From contig JAUXQH010000124.1 in NCBI GenBank assembly GCA_030685065.1, positions 33,379-97,378 on the forward strand: a stretch of DNA of 64,000 nt, written 5' to 3'. Shown one piece after another: positions 1-8,780 of this stretch. The translations under genes were made by a program, and so were the position numbers. The stretch is from Pseudomonadota bacterium (GTDB lineage: Bacteria > Myxococcota_A > UBA796 > SXON01). The notes under the pieces are model-generated. The model was not told where the DNA came from. It saw only the letters and a list, made by a program, of their open reading frames with translations, and searched no databases. Each line of letters begins with the position of its first letter. Within the stretch, counting starts at the first letter, position 1.

Positions 1-741
1 TACCTGCTCGAGCACCGCGGCGACCGGAGCGCGCTTCCCCCCGAGGGGGCCCGCCCGTTCTCCCTCGACGACGTCGCGACCCACGATCTGAGCGCCGCGC
101 TCGACGCGGTGCGCGCGCACAGCGGCTTCGACCAGGTGTTGTGCGTCGGCCACGGGCTCGGCGCGCAGGCCCTGTACTTGCGCATGGCGCTCGCGGGCAC
201 CGACGGCATCGCCGCCCTGGTCACGCTCTGCGGCGCGGTGCGGTTCTCCGCCGGGGTATCGGCGGCGAGGAACGCCGGGCTCGTTGCGACGCTGCTCCCC
301 GCCGGGTGGGTGTTGCCCGGGCGGCGGCTCCAGCAGCTCGCCTCCCCCTTCATCACGACCGGGGAGCAGATCGCCTCGCCCGATACCTCGGGGCCGGTGG
401 CGCGCGCGCGCCTTCGTTACGCGGCGGGAGATCTGCACGGCGGGGTGATCCGCCAGATCGCGCGGTGGGTGTCCAGCGGGCACCTCACCGACGCCTCGGG
501 CCGCCTCGACGTGACCAGCGCGCTCCGCCCCTTCCCTTCCCTCGTCTTCGCCGGCGACGACGATCCGGCCTGCCCGCCCACCGCCGCGATGCCCGCCGCC
601 GACGCCCTCGGCGCCGCCTTCGTCGCGCTGACCGGCGGGTGGGGGCACCTCGATCCGCTGCTCGGCGCGCGGGCCCCGGCAAAGGTGTTCGCGCGGATGC
701 TCCCCTTCCTCGACGAGCATCGTCGCCGATGCTGGGGCTGA
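1..741 (+). CDS. alpha/beta-hydrolase-like protein (5' partial)
   Basis: The reading frame is open from the first base of the window, so the N terminus is missing and about 246 residues are visible. The nucleophile-elbow region reads VCVGHGLGAQAL. In alpha/beta hydrolases this is normally G-x-S-x-G, so the catalytic Ser is Gly here. The later acid region (FAGDDDPACPP) and a C-terminal His (GGWGHLDP) sit where the Asp and His of the triad are expected. The fold assignment rests on this motif order. With Gly at the nucleophile position the protein may be non-catalytic or work differently from a classical esterase. It lies 76 bp upstream of sppA on the same strand. The substrate is unknown. Confidence 0.6.
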   Translation, partial: YLLEHRGDRSALPPEGARPFSLDDVATHDLSAALDAVRAHSGFDQVLCVGHGLGAQALYLRMALAGTDGIAALVTLCGAVRFSAGVSAARNAGLVATLLPAGWVLPGRRLQQLASPFITTGEQIASPDTSGPVARARLRYAAGDLHGGVIRQIARWVSSGHLTDASGRLDVTSALRPFPSLVFAGDDDPACPPTAAMPAADALGAAFVALTGGWGHLDPLLGARAPAKVFARMLPFLDEHRRRCWG

Positions 742-817
742 TTGACGGGAACCCGCCGGATGGCCGTGGTCGCCCCGTGATAGGCGCCCCCGACCCCAAT
801 CCACTGGAGCAGATCCC

Positions 818-2671
818 ATGAGCGACCCCACCGGAAGCGACAAGTCCGGAAGCGACGCGACCGACCCCGGCGTGAGCGCCCGCGGCACGCGCGGCTCCGA
901 TCCTGCTCCTCCGGCGGCGCGCCCCCGTCGCTCGGGCCGAGGCGCACGCCTCCTCATCGGCATCAGCGTGATGGGGCTGGTGACGCTGGCGGCCGCGACC
1001 GCGGGGATCGTGTTCTTCGCGAGGGACGGCTTCAGCGGCGGCGGCGTGACCGACGACAGCTACCTCGAAGTGGAGCTGGACGGCGGCCTCGCCGACGCCC
1101 CCGGCGAGGGCGGCTTCGTGATGGACCCCGCGGACTTCCCGCCGCTCGTCACCGAGGTGGCCGCGGACATCCGGCGCGCCGCGACGGATCCCCGCATCAA
1201 GGGGCTCTACCTCGAGGTGAGCTCGGTCGGGACCGGCTGGGCCGCCGCCCAGGAGCTGCACGACGCGATCGCGGCGTTCACCGCGTCGGGAAAGCCCTGC
1301 CACGCGTATGGCGAGACCTTCGACAACAAGTCCTACTACGTCGCGAGCGCCTGCGACAACGTGTACATCGCGCCGGCCGGGCTCATCCTGCTGAATGGGT
1401 TCTCCGTCACGACGGAGTACTTCGCCGGAACGCTCGAGAAGATCGGCGTGCGCTCCAACTTCGAGCACGTGGGCGACTTCAAGAGCGCCATCGAGCCCTT
1501 TCAGCGCACCGGCCCTTCCGAGGCGGCATCCATCGCGACCGACTCGATGTTGGACAGCCTGTTCGCCCAGCTCGCGGACGGCATCGCCGCGGGGCGCGGC
1601 ATGACCTCCGAGCAGGTGCGCGCCATCATCGACAACCCACCCATCACCCCCGAGGCGGCGTTGGCCGTGGGGCTGGTGGACGGCCTGAAGTACCGAGACG
1701 AGGTGCGCGAGGTCATCGCGGGGGAGGAGCGCACCGAGATCGGGGACTACCACGAGCCGAGCTCCCCCCTCGCGGTGGGGAAGACCATCGCGATCGTGCA
1801 CGCCGAGGGTCAGATCATCAGCGGCGACTCCGGGAGCCCGGTGTTCGGCGGCAGCATGGTGGGCGACCGTACGGTCGCCGAGATGCTCGAAGCGGTGCGG
1901 GAAGACGACGACGTGGTGGCCGTGGTCCTGCGCGTGAATTCGCCGGGCGGGAGCGGGCTCGCCTCCGACGCGATGTGGCACGACATCAAGCGCGTGCGCG
2001 ACGCGGGCAAGCCGGTCGTCGTGTCGATGGGCGACTACGCCGCGAGCGGCGGGTACTACATCGCCGCGGCGGCCGACTTCATCGTCGCGGAGCCGGGCAC
2101 CCTCACGGGCAGCATCGGCGTGTTCGGCGGCAAGATGAACCTCGCGGGGCTGTACGAGAAGCTCGGCATCACGATGCACACCTACCAGCGCGGCCAGCTC
2201 GCGAGCCTGCTCTCGCCCACGAGCGACTTCTCCGAGCCCGAGCGCGCCAAGTTCCGCGAGTTCCTCGAGGGGTTCTACCAGGTGTTCCTCACGCGCGTCG
2301 CGGACGGGCGCGGGATGACCCGCGACCAGGTTCACGAGGTCGCCCAGGGGCGTGTATGGACCGGCGTGCAGGCGAAGGAGCGCGGGCTCGTCGACGAGCT
2401 CGGGGGGCTCGACGTCGCCATCGCCAAGGCCCGGGTGCTCGCGAACATCACCGAGGGGGAGGACATCAGCCTGCTCCGCCTCCCGAAGCGGCGCACGTTC
2501 GTGGAGCAGATCGTCGAGGACCTGCAGAAGGCCTCGGCTCCCGAGGTGTCGGTGCCCGTCGAGCTGCTGGTGCCCGGCGTCGCGGAGGCCTACGGGCAGC
2601 TCTTCTCGCTGGCGCGCGTGCTCGATGACGGCGCGGTCACGATGCTGCCGGGGTCGATCACGATCGAGTAG
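818..2671 (+). CDS. sppA: signal peptide peptidase SppA, 67K type
   Basis: This is a membrane-bound serine protease of family S49 that degrades cleaved signal peptides. The 617-residue protein has a polar N-terminal tail, one membrane segment at about residues 45-67, and two tandem S49 domains, the long 67K architecture. The general-base Lys is in VGDFKSAIEPF (about Lys222) and the nucleophile Ser is in GDYAASGGYY (about Ser410), close to the E. coli positions 209 and 409. The downstream LTGSIGVFGG segment is also typical. The start is the ATG preceded by a GGAG-type ribosome site about nine bases upstream. Both catalytic residues are intact, so it should be active. Confidence 0.93.
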   Translation: MSDPTGSDKSGSDATDPGVSARGTRGSDPAPPAARPRRSGRGARLLIGISVMGLVTLAAATAGIVFFARDGFSGGGVTDDSYLEVELDGGLADAPGEGGFVMDPADFPPLVTEVAADIRRAATDPRIKGLYLEVSSVGTGWAAAQELHDAIAAFTASGKPCHAYGETFDNKSYYVASACDNVYIAPAGLILLNGFSVTTEYFAGTLEKIGVRSNFEHVGDFKSAIEPFQRTGPSEAASIATDSMLDSLFAQLADGIAAGRGMTSEQVRAIIDNPPITPEAALAVGLVDGLKYRDEVREVIAGEERTEIGDYHEPSSPLAVGKTIAIVHAEGQIISGDSGSPVFGGSMVGDRTVAEMLEAVREDDDVVAVVLRVNSPGGSGLASDAMWHDIKRVRDAGKPVVVSMGDYAASGGYYIAAAADFIVAEPGTLTGSIGVFGGKMNLAGLYEKLGITMHTYQRGQLASLLSPTSDFSEPERAKFREFLEGFYQVFLTRVADGRGMTRDQVHEVAQGRVWTGVQAKERGLVDELGGLDVAIAKARVLANITEGEDISLLRLPKRRTFVEQIVEDLQKASAPEVSVPVELLVPGVAEAYGQLFSLARVLDDGAVTMLPGSITIE

Positions 2672-2707
2672 TCGAGGCGCGGGCGGCGCGCGGCTCGATC
2701 CGGCTGT

Positions 2708-3496
2708 TCACTCCGTGACGACCACGAGCCCCACCGCGAGCTGGCCTGCCAGGAACGCGGAGACCGACGTGTTCACGCCTTCGAACGAGAGCGGGTCGGC
2801 CACTTCCATGCCGGCCACGCCGACCACGTAGGTGCTCTTCCGCAGGAAGGCCTCGGCGGGGATCTCGAGGAACTCGATGGGCTCCTCGGTGTGGGTGAAC
2901 TCGTACACCTCGTCCACCGCGGTGGGGAGGTTGTCCCAGGTCATGCGGCCACGATCGATGTCGTAGGCCGCGGCCACGGCGTTCTGGTAGGCGTAGTCGG
3001 ACAGGTCGACCTCGAGCGGACTCTCGCGCTCGAAGCTGCCGGGGAGCTCTACGTCGGGCGATTCGGGCGCGAGCACCTCGAGGCGCGCCTCCGCCCCGTC
3101 GATGGTGAACGAGATCGCCGGTGTGTCCCCCACCTCGTAGACCAGGCCGTCCGACGAGTCGAGCGTGTACTTGCCCGTGACCTCCCCCTCGTCGCCGAGC
3201 GCCTCACGGAAGGTCAACGCGCCGTTCGCGGGAGAGCGGAACGTGAGCACCGCCCCGCCCACCGGCGCGTTCGCGAGCTCGGACGGGTCCGCCACGTAGG
3301 CCAGGAACACGTTGCAGAGGGCCGCGTACTGGAACTCCTCGGTGCTCGCGAGGTCATCGACGTACGCCTCGGGCACGTCGAGGCCGAGGAACAACCCCTG
3401 GGCGACCACGGGATCGGCGAGGTTGCTCACCGCGTCCAGCCGGCCGCAACCGGGGGACAGAAGCAGGATCAAGGCCAGACGACAGCGCACGGCCAA
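2708..3496 (-). CDS. putative lipoprotein, unknown function
   Basis: This 262-residue protein has a short signal peptide ending in a lipobox-like LLLSPGC, so it is probably a lipoprotein. The mature part is acidic and contains segments resembling beta-rich domains. I do not recognise a family. The chosen start is a TTG at 3496 because a perfect AGGAGGT ribosome site lies seven bases upstream. A GTG two codons further in is the alternative. It converges on sppA with only 36 bp between the stop codons, and it is divergent from the small basic gene at 3598. Its role is unknown. Confidence 0.65.
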   Translation of the reverse strand: MAVRCRLALILLLSPGCGRLDAVSNLADPVVAQGLFLGLDVPEAYVDDLASTEEFQYAALCNVFLAYVADPSELANAPVGGAVLTFRSPANGALTFREALGDEGEVTGKYTLDSSDGLVYEVGDTPAISFTIDGAEARLEVLAPESPDVELPGSFERESPLEVDLSDYAYQNAVAAAYDIDRGRMTWDNLPTAVDEVYEFTHTEEPIEFLEIPAEAFLRKSTYVVGVAGMEVADPLSFEGVNTSVSAFLAGQLAVGLVVVTE

Positions 3497-3542
3497 CTTC
3501 TACACCTCCTCGCCCCGCAACGCAATCGGTGGCGGGGATCCA

Positions 3543-3571
3543 TTGACGCCACCCGCGCCGCGCCTTAACGG
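3543..3571 (+). promoter_or_regulatory. sigma70-type promoter of the small basic gene
   Basis: TTGACG (3543-3548) and TAACGG (3566-3571) are separated by 17 bp, or TTAACG (3565-3570) by 16 bp. Transcription would start about 20 bases before the ATG at 3598. Together with the strong hairpin terminator after the gene, this suggests an independent single-gene transcript. Confidence 0.55.
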
Positions 3572-3597
3572 GCGCCACCCTCTCTCCTGGTGAAACC

Positions 3598-3759
3598 ATG
3601 GCCTCCTCCACCGCACAGACCGAGTACCGCCGCAAGCTCCGCAGGAAGAACGCGGGCGTCAAGGCGCGCCGCGCGCGTGAGAACAAGGGCACCACGCCCG
3701 TGTTCCCGATCCACACCCCCGAAGCGGACGCGAACGCAGCGGCCAAGTCCCAGGACTAA
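3598..3759 (+). CDS. small basic protein, 53 residues
   Basis: This short ORF encodes a 53-residue protein starting MASSTAQTEYRRKLRRKN. The first half is rich in Arg and Lys; the second half is neutral to acidic and ends AAAKSQD. Codon third positions are almost all G or C, as in the neighbouring genes. A sigma70-like promoter precedes it and a strong intrinsic terminator follows 45 bp after the stop, so it looks like a stand-alone expressed gene. The composition would suit binding to nucleic acid or the ribosome, but I recognise no family and the function is unknown. Confidence 0.65.
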   Translation: MASSTAQTEYRRKLRRKNAGVKARRARENKGTTPVFPIHTPEADANAAAKSQD

Positions 3760-3804
3760 GCGCCCGCGCGGCCTCGGCCGCGCCCGCTGACCGTCGCAAC
3801 GACC

Positions 3805-3837
3805 GAGGGAGCCCCAGGGCTCCCTCGTCGTGTTTTT
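3805..3837 (+). terminator. intrinsic terminator after the small basic gene
   Basis: A perfect 9-bp stem (GAGGGAGCC / GGCTCCCTC) with a CCAG loop occupies 3805-3826. It is followed by a T-rich tract containing five consecutive T at about 3833-3837. It sits between the convergent small gene and tatD and may serve both. Confidence 0.8.
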
Positions 3838-3878
3838 GCTCCGCGCACGGTTCGCACGAGGATCCGACGAGGATCCCA

Positions 3879-4661
3879 CTACTCCCAGCGGAAGAACCGC
3901 CGGGTGTTCGCCGCCGCCTGCTCGGAGAGCTCGGCCACGTCGGCGCCGCGAACCTCCGCCACCTTCTGCGCCACATAGGCCACGTAGGCGGGCTCGTTGC
4001 GGCGGCCGCGGAACGGGATGGGCGTGAGGAACGGGCTGTCGGTCTCGAGCAGGAGCCGATCGGCGGGCACGCGCGCGGCCACCTCCCGCATGACATCCCC
4101 GTTCTTGAAGGTCACGATGCCCGGAATCGAGATGTAGCCGCCGCGGGAGACGATCGCCTCCATCGCGGCCACGTCGCCGGTGTAGCAGTGGTACAGCACC
4201 CCGCCCTCCCAGGCGCCCTCGTCATCGAGGACGGCGAGGGTCTCTCCGGCGCTGTCGCGGTCGTGGATGATCACGGGAAGCTGGCGCTCGCGGGCCGCGG
4301 CCAACTGTGCGCGGAACACCCGCCGCTGCTCGTCGCGCGGGGAGCTGTCGTAGTGAAAGTCGAGGCCCATCTCGCCGAGCGCGACGACCTCGGGCGCATC
4401 CGCCATGGCGTAGAGCTCGGCGAGGGTGTCGTCGGTGGCGAGCTTCGCGTCGTGCGGGTGCAGGCCGACGGTGGCGCGGAGCACGTCCGGGTGGCGACGC
4501 GCCACCGCGAGCGCGCGCCCGGCGCTCTCGAAGCCGTAGCCCGACCCGATGGTGATCATGCGGTCCACCCCGGCGGCGCGGGCGCGGGCGATGGCCTCGT
4601 CCACCCCGGCGTCGCCGCCGAAGACGGTGGGGTCGAGGTGGCAATGCGAGTCGATCAACAT
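3879..4661 (-). CDS. tatD: TatD-family metal-dependent deoxyribonuclease
   Basis: This is a 260-residue TIM-barrel hydrolase of the TatD family, whose members are Mg-dependent DNA exonucleases. Metal ligands are visible in order: the N-terminal SHCHLD, the Glu in ALGEMGLDFHYD, the His in IIHDRD, the His in LYHCYTGD, and the Asp in LLETDSPFLTP. The ending EQAAANTRRFF matches the usual TatD C terminus. The start is ATG 4661, with a GGAGG ribosome site seven bases upstream. It is the last gene of the minus-strand run and lies 32 bp after holB, a pairing common in many bacteria. Confidence 0.93.
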   Translation of the reverse strand: MLIDSHCHLDPTVFGGDAGVDEAIARARAAGVDRMITIGSGYGFESAGRALAVARRHPDVLRATVGLHPHDAKLATDDTLAELYAMADAPEVVALGEMGLDFHYDSSPRDEQRRVFRAQLAAARERQLPVIIHDRDSAGETLAVLDDEGAWEGGVLYHCYTGDVAAMEAIVSRGGYISIPGIVTFKNGDVMREVAARVPADRLLLETDSPFLTPIPFRGRRNEPAYVAYVAQKVAEVRGADVAELSEQAAANTRRFFRWE

Positions 4662-4693
4662 GACGGGGCCTCCGGGCGAACAGTCGTGCGCGT

Positions 4694-5707
4694 CTATCCC
4701 CGCCGCGCCTGCGAGAGCTCCAGGTTCAGGGCGGTCAGCAGCGCTTCGAGCACCACGCGCCCGTTCACGTTGAGCCGGAGCCGATCGCGCGCGGCCGCGA
4801 TCGCCTTCTCCATCCGCGCGACGCCGCCCGGGAAGAGCGCGCTCGCCCACACGGAGAGCGCGCCGAGGTGGGCCTGGTGAAGGGCATCCTCCTCGCGTCC
4901 GGAGGCGACGAACACGGTGTCGCGGAGGAGCTCCTCGAGGGCGTCCACCGCGAGGGTGGTGCGCTCGACGGAGCCGTCCGACTTCTTTCCCGCGGCCTCG
5001 GTGAAGGAGAACAGCTGGTGCAGCGGCTGCCCGACGGTGGCGAGGAGCTGCCCCACGACCTCGCGCCGCTCCTGCGCCTCGCCGTCCGCGAGCCGGAGCG
5101 CGTACCCCGGGCTCCCCGCGGAGAGCACCGCCAGCGCCGGATCGAGGCCCCGACCCTGGAGCCACTGCTCGAGCTCCGCCCGGGGCACCGGCCCGAAGCG
5201 GACGCGCTGGCTCCGGCTCCGGACCGTCGGGAGCAGCGAGGCCGCCCGGGCGGTGATGAGGATGAACTGGGTTCCCGCGGGGGGCTCCTCGAAGGTCTTG
5301 AGCAGCGCGTTCGCGGCCTCCTCCGTGAGGGCGTCCGCCGGGTCGATGATCACGAAGCGGCGGCGGGCCGAGTGCCGCTGGAGCTGGAGCGAGGCGATGA
5401 TGCCGCGCGCCTGGTCCGCCGTGATGACGCGGGTGGCGCGATCCGGGTCGGGCACCACCACGACGATGTCGGGATGCGTCCCCGCGAGGATCTGCCGGCA
5501 GCTGGAGCACGCCCCGCACGGAGCGCCCTCCCCGAGGCAATTCACCGAGAGCGCGAGCCGCAGGGCGGTCATCGCCTTGCCGACACCTTCGGGCCCCTCG
5601 AAGAGGTAACAATGGTGCATGCGGGCCTCATCAGCCGCGCGCCAGAGGCGGACCCGCACCTCTTCGTTCCCGAGCAGACTCTCCAACGAACCCTCCGGCG
5701 GGGTCAC
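4694..5707 (-). CDS. holB: DNA polymerase III delta' subunit (HolB)
   Basis: This is the clamp-loader subunit delta', 337 residues. The AAA+ Walker A region reads GPEGVGKAMT, with Ala where ATPases have Ser or Thr, as expected for this non-hydrolysing subunit. A four-Cys zinc module (CLGEGAPCGACSSC) and the segment LLKTFEEPP are typical of the family. The sensor-1 SRC motif of the family appears here as SRS. The GTG start at 5707 overlaps the stop of the upstream gene by four bases (GTGA), which implies translational coupling and supports this start. tatD follows directly. Confidence 0.9.
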   Translation of the reverse strand: MTPPEGSLESLLGNEEVRVRLWRAADEARMHHCYLFEGPEGVGKAMTALRLALSVNCLGEGAPCGACSSCRQILAGTHPDIVVVVPDPDRATRVITADQARGIIASLQLQRHSARRRFVIIDPADALTEEAANALLKTFEEPPAGTQFILITARAASLLPTVRSRSQRVRFGPVPRAELEQWLQGRGLDPALAVLSAGSPGYALRLADGEAQERREVVGQLLATVGQPLHQLFSFTEAAGKKSDGSVERTTLAVDALEELLRDTVFVASGREEDALHQAHLGALSVWASALFPGGVARMEKAIAAARDRLRLNVNGRVVLEALLTALNLELSQARRG

Positions 5708-7509
5708 CGTCGTAACGTGGCCGCGAAGCCGAAGTCGGGGGTGTCGCGGTCGGGGGCGAAGCGGGCGGTGACCATCGCGGAGGCGCAGCCGTCGTCGTAC
5801 CCCAGGCGGGCGTCCGCGCCGGAATAGGCGCCCCCCGCGAGGTCCCAGGCGAGCCCTCCCCCGGCGCGGAGACGCCCGACGGCGAGCGCGGCGTCTCCCC
5901 ACCCGAGCCACAGGGCCCCCGCGTGGGTGCTCCCCACCGCGAGCGTCACCGGGCCCGGCATCCACCGCACCTCACCCGCTTGCACGCTCGGCTCGGCCTG
6001 GACCCGCACGGAGAGGGCCTCGACGGACACGTCCACCGCCCCGGCGGGGCCCCAGACCCGCCCGTCATACGCAAGCGACGCGTCGACCCCGACGGTGCCG
6101 CTCGGGAGCGCGGTGCTCGTCCGCAACGCCGGCCCGGCGCGCACCGCCGCGTCGCTCCCCGCGCCGGGCGCCCACCCCGCGCGCGCCTCCGCACGCACCC
6201 CCGGCCACCACTGGGTCCGGGACGCGCCGAGCGTCGACCACAGCGGCACCGCCACGTCCGCCGACGCGACCGCTGCCAGCCCCGTACCGCCGGTCCCCCA
6301 GCGCGCCAGCGGCCCGGACGCCAGCACGCCCCCCCAGCCGTCGGCCCCCCACGAGGCGGGCGCCTCCTGGCCCGCGGGGAACCCCTCGTCCGCGAAGAGG
6401 GCCCGGCCCGCCACGTCGGCCCGCCCCTCGGCCGCGAGCCAGTCGATCCCGCCCGGACCGGCGAGCGCACCGGCGGCCCGCGCCCCCACGCCCAGCTCGC
6501 CGAGCGGCGCCACCTCGTCGATCGTGCCCACGGCGGCGAGCCCGATCCGGGGTGTCACCGACGCGGATCGGCCGCGACCGAGCTCCCAGGCGAGCCGCTC
6601 CCTCGCCAACGTGCCCGCGCTGCCGTCGTCCGGGAGCCAGACATCCAACGTGGAGGGGCCGAGCCCCAGGACGGCTCGGCTCTCGCGCCACCGCGCGCCG
6701 CGGGAGACGTAGTCGACGGCGTAGTCGGCGAGGTACTCCGCGTCCGATACCCAGGCCACGTCCCAGGCCGCGCGGACCGTCTCGTCGACGCCCCCACGTG
6801 TCGCCCCGGCGCCGCGCACCGTCTCGGTGAGGGCGTCCCACCCGAGCGCTCCGCGCCCGGTCACCCCCGGGCCGGTGATCCCGAGCTCGCCGCGCCCGCC
6901 CCGGTCCAACCGCCACGCCGGCCCCCCTTGGAACATCCACTCGCCGACACCCACCCGCCCCTCGGCGAGCACGCTCGGGCCGTATTCGCCCCATCCGACC
7001 TCGGGGATCAGGAGTCGGAACCGGCGGGGGTCGAGCGCCACGCGCCAATAGGGGACCGGGAGGATCGGCACCTCGAAGATCCGCACGACGCCCCCGCGAA
7101 CGATGATCACGCGATCCGGGATGACGGTCACGCGCTTCGCGCGGAAGCTCAGCGCGGGCGGGGCGCCGTCCGCGCACTGGCACGGCAGGACCGTGGCCCC
7201 CGTGGCGCTCCAGCGGGACTCCCCGATCTCGACCCGATCCGCCGTGATCCGCGCGCCGGCGGTCTCGGCGTGCGCCTCCACGAGCACGGCCGTCCCCGGC
7301 ATGGGCAGGACCTCGGCGCGGTCGAACGCCAGCTCTCCGTCCGGCCGGCGATACACGCCGTGCTCGACCACGAGCGTGGTGCCGTCCCACGTGGCGCGCG
7401 CCCCGCTGAGGGTCTGCTCCCCGAAGCGCACCTCGACCGCCCCCTCGGCGACCGCCACGCCACCGGCCCACTCGACCCGCTCCGCGTCGACCTGGAGGGC
7501 GCCGTCCAC
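5704..7509 (-). CDS. lptD: LptD-like outer-membrane LPS-assembly protein
   Basis: This 601-residue protein resembles LptD, the barrel that inserts lipopolysaccharide into the outer membrane. The N-terminal third looks like an OstA domain, with short repeated beta segments. Next come a C-x-C motif (LPCQCADG) and an IPVLPVPYWRV-like transition into a long Gly- and Trp-rich barrel. It ends in FGFAATLRR. LptD proteins are usually longer (about 780 residues in E. coli) and have a signal peptide. None is visible at the GTG start at 7509, nor in the frame just upstream, so the true N terminus is uncertain. It lies five bases after folC and overlaps holB. Confidence 0.68.
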   Translation of the reverse strand: MDGALQVDAERVEWAGGVAVAEGAVEVRFGEQTLSGARATWDGTTLVVEHGVYRRPDGELAFDRAEVLPMPGTAVLVEAHAETAGARITADRVEIGESRWSATGATVLPCQCADGAPPALSFRAKRVTVIPDRVIIVRGGVVRIFEVPILPVPYWRVALDPRRFRLLIPEVGWGEYGPSVLAEGRVGVGEWMFQGGPAWRLDRGGRGELGITGPGVTGRGALGWDALTETVRGAGATRGGVDETVRAAWDVAWVSDAEYLADYAVDYVSRGARWRESRAVLGLGPSTLDVWLPDDGSAGTLARERLAWELGRGRSASVTPRIGLAAVGTIDEVAPLGELGVGARAAGALAGPGGIDWLAAEGRADVAGRALFADEGFPAGQEAPASWGADGWGGVLASGPLARWGTGGTGLAAVASADVAVPLWSTLGASRTQWWPGVRAEARAGWAPGAGSDAAVRAGPALRTSTALPSGTVGVDASLAYDGRVWGPAGAVDVSVEALSVRVQAEPSVQAGEVRWMPGPVTLAVGSTHAGALWLGWGDAALAVGRLRAGGGLAWDLAGGAYSGADARLGYDDGCASAMVTARFAPDRDTPDFGFAATLRR

Positions 7510-7514
7510 GCGCG

Positions 7515-8780
7515 CTACCGGATCCCCGCCAGGTCGCGCACCGCGCCCACCAGGTAGAGCGATCCCGCCACGATCACGAGCCCCCCATCGGCCTGCGCGA
7601 GGGGGAGGGCCTCCTCGAGCGGGCCGGCGGGGCTCACCGGAACCGGGAGCCCCTCGAGCTGGGCCGCAACGTCCCCGGGGGAGCGCGCCATCGGGTGGGC
7701 ACAGGCCGTGGTGTAGACGCGGTCGACCTGCGGGGCGAGCGCCCAGGCCACCCCACGAACGTCCTTGTCGGTGCCGGCGCCGAGCAGGAGCGTCCGCTTG
7801 CGATCACGCGGCAAGCGGGAGAGGTAGTTGGCGAGGACCGTGGCCCCGTCGGGGTTGTGGGCGCCATCCACGAGCAGGTCCGGCGCCAACCACTCGAGGC
7901 GGCCGCGGTTGCGCGCCGCGAGGAGGCCGGCCCGCACGGCGGGCTCGCCCACGGCGAGGGCGGGCGGAAGCAGGTCGACGATGCGCAGGGCCACCGCGGC
8001 GTTGACGACCTGGTGGTCTCCCACGATGCCGAGCCGAAGGCCCTCCCGCACGTGGCCGCCCCCCCGGTAGTCGAAGCTCCCGGGATCCCCGCTCGCCCGG
8101 TAGTCTTCCCCGAAGATCGAGAGGGGCGCCCCGCGCTCCACCGCGACGGAGCGGATGACCGCCATCGCGTCGTGCGGGAGCGGCCCGAGCACGGCGGGGA
8201 CGCCCGGCTTGAGGATCCCCGCCTTCTCCCCTGCGATCGACGCGTGGTCGGGCCCGAGGTGCTGGGTATGGTCGAGCCCCACGGTCACGATGGCGGAGAC
8301 GATCGGCGACACCACGTTCGTCGCGTCGAGGCGGCCGCCCATGCCGACCTCGATGATCGCGACGTCCACGCGCTCTTCCGCGAAGTGCAGGAACGCCGCG
8401 GCGATGAGGAACTCGAAATAGGTGAGCGGAAAGGCCTCTTCGGGCGGGAGCTCCTTCGCGGCCCACTCGCGACGCGCGGCGTCCACCCGCTGCATGAGGT
8501 CGTCGAAGCGCTCGTCCGAGATCGGGGTCGACCCGATGCGGATGCGCTCGTTGACGGCCTGGATGTGCGGGGACGTCGTGATGCCGACCTTGAACCCCTG
8601 CGCCTCGAGCATGGCGCCGACCATCCGGCACACGCTCCCCTTCCCGTTCGTGCCGCCGACGTGGATCGTGGGGTACGCGACATGGGGGTTGCCGAGCCAC
8701 GCCATGAACGACCGCATCCGCGGCAGCCCCATCCGCATGCCCGCCTGTGACAGGCCCGCGAGGATCGGGTGTTGGATCAT
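7515..8780 (-). CDS. folC: dihydrofolate / folylpolyglutamate synthase
   Basis: This 421-residue Mur-ligase-fold enzyme adds glutamate to dihydropteroate or tetrahydrofolate using ATP. The P-loop is HVGGTNGKGSV near residue 42, preceded by RMRSFMAWLGNP. The ligase signature IIEVGMGGRLDATN and the C-terminal DGAHNPDG are both present, and the end VAGSLYLVG is typical. Its ATG at 8780 overlaps the accD stop as ATGA. The accD-folC order is conserved in many proteobacteria. Confidence 0.95.
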   Translation of the reverse strand: MIQHPILAGLSQAGMRMGLPRMRSFMAWLGNPHVAYPTIHVGGTNGKGSVCRMVGAMLEAQGFKVGITTSPHIQAVNERIRIGSTPISDERFDDLMQRVDAARREWAAKELPPEEAFPLTYFEFLIAAAFLHFAEERVDVAIIEVGMGGRLDATNVVSPIVSAIVTVGLDHTQHLGPDHASIAGEKAGILKPGVPAVLGPLPHDAMAVIRSVAVERGAPLSIFGEDYRASGDPGSFDYRGGGHVREGLRLGIVGDHQVVNAAVALRIVDLLPPALAVGEPAVRAGLLAARNRGRLEWLAPDLLVDGAHNPDGATVLANYLSRLPRDRKRTLLLGAGTDKDVRGVAWALAPQVDRVYTTACAHPMARSPGDVAAQLEGLPVPVSPAGPLEEALPLAQADGGLVIVAGSLYLVGAVRDLAGIR

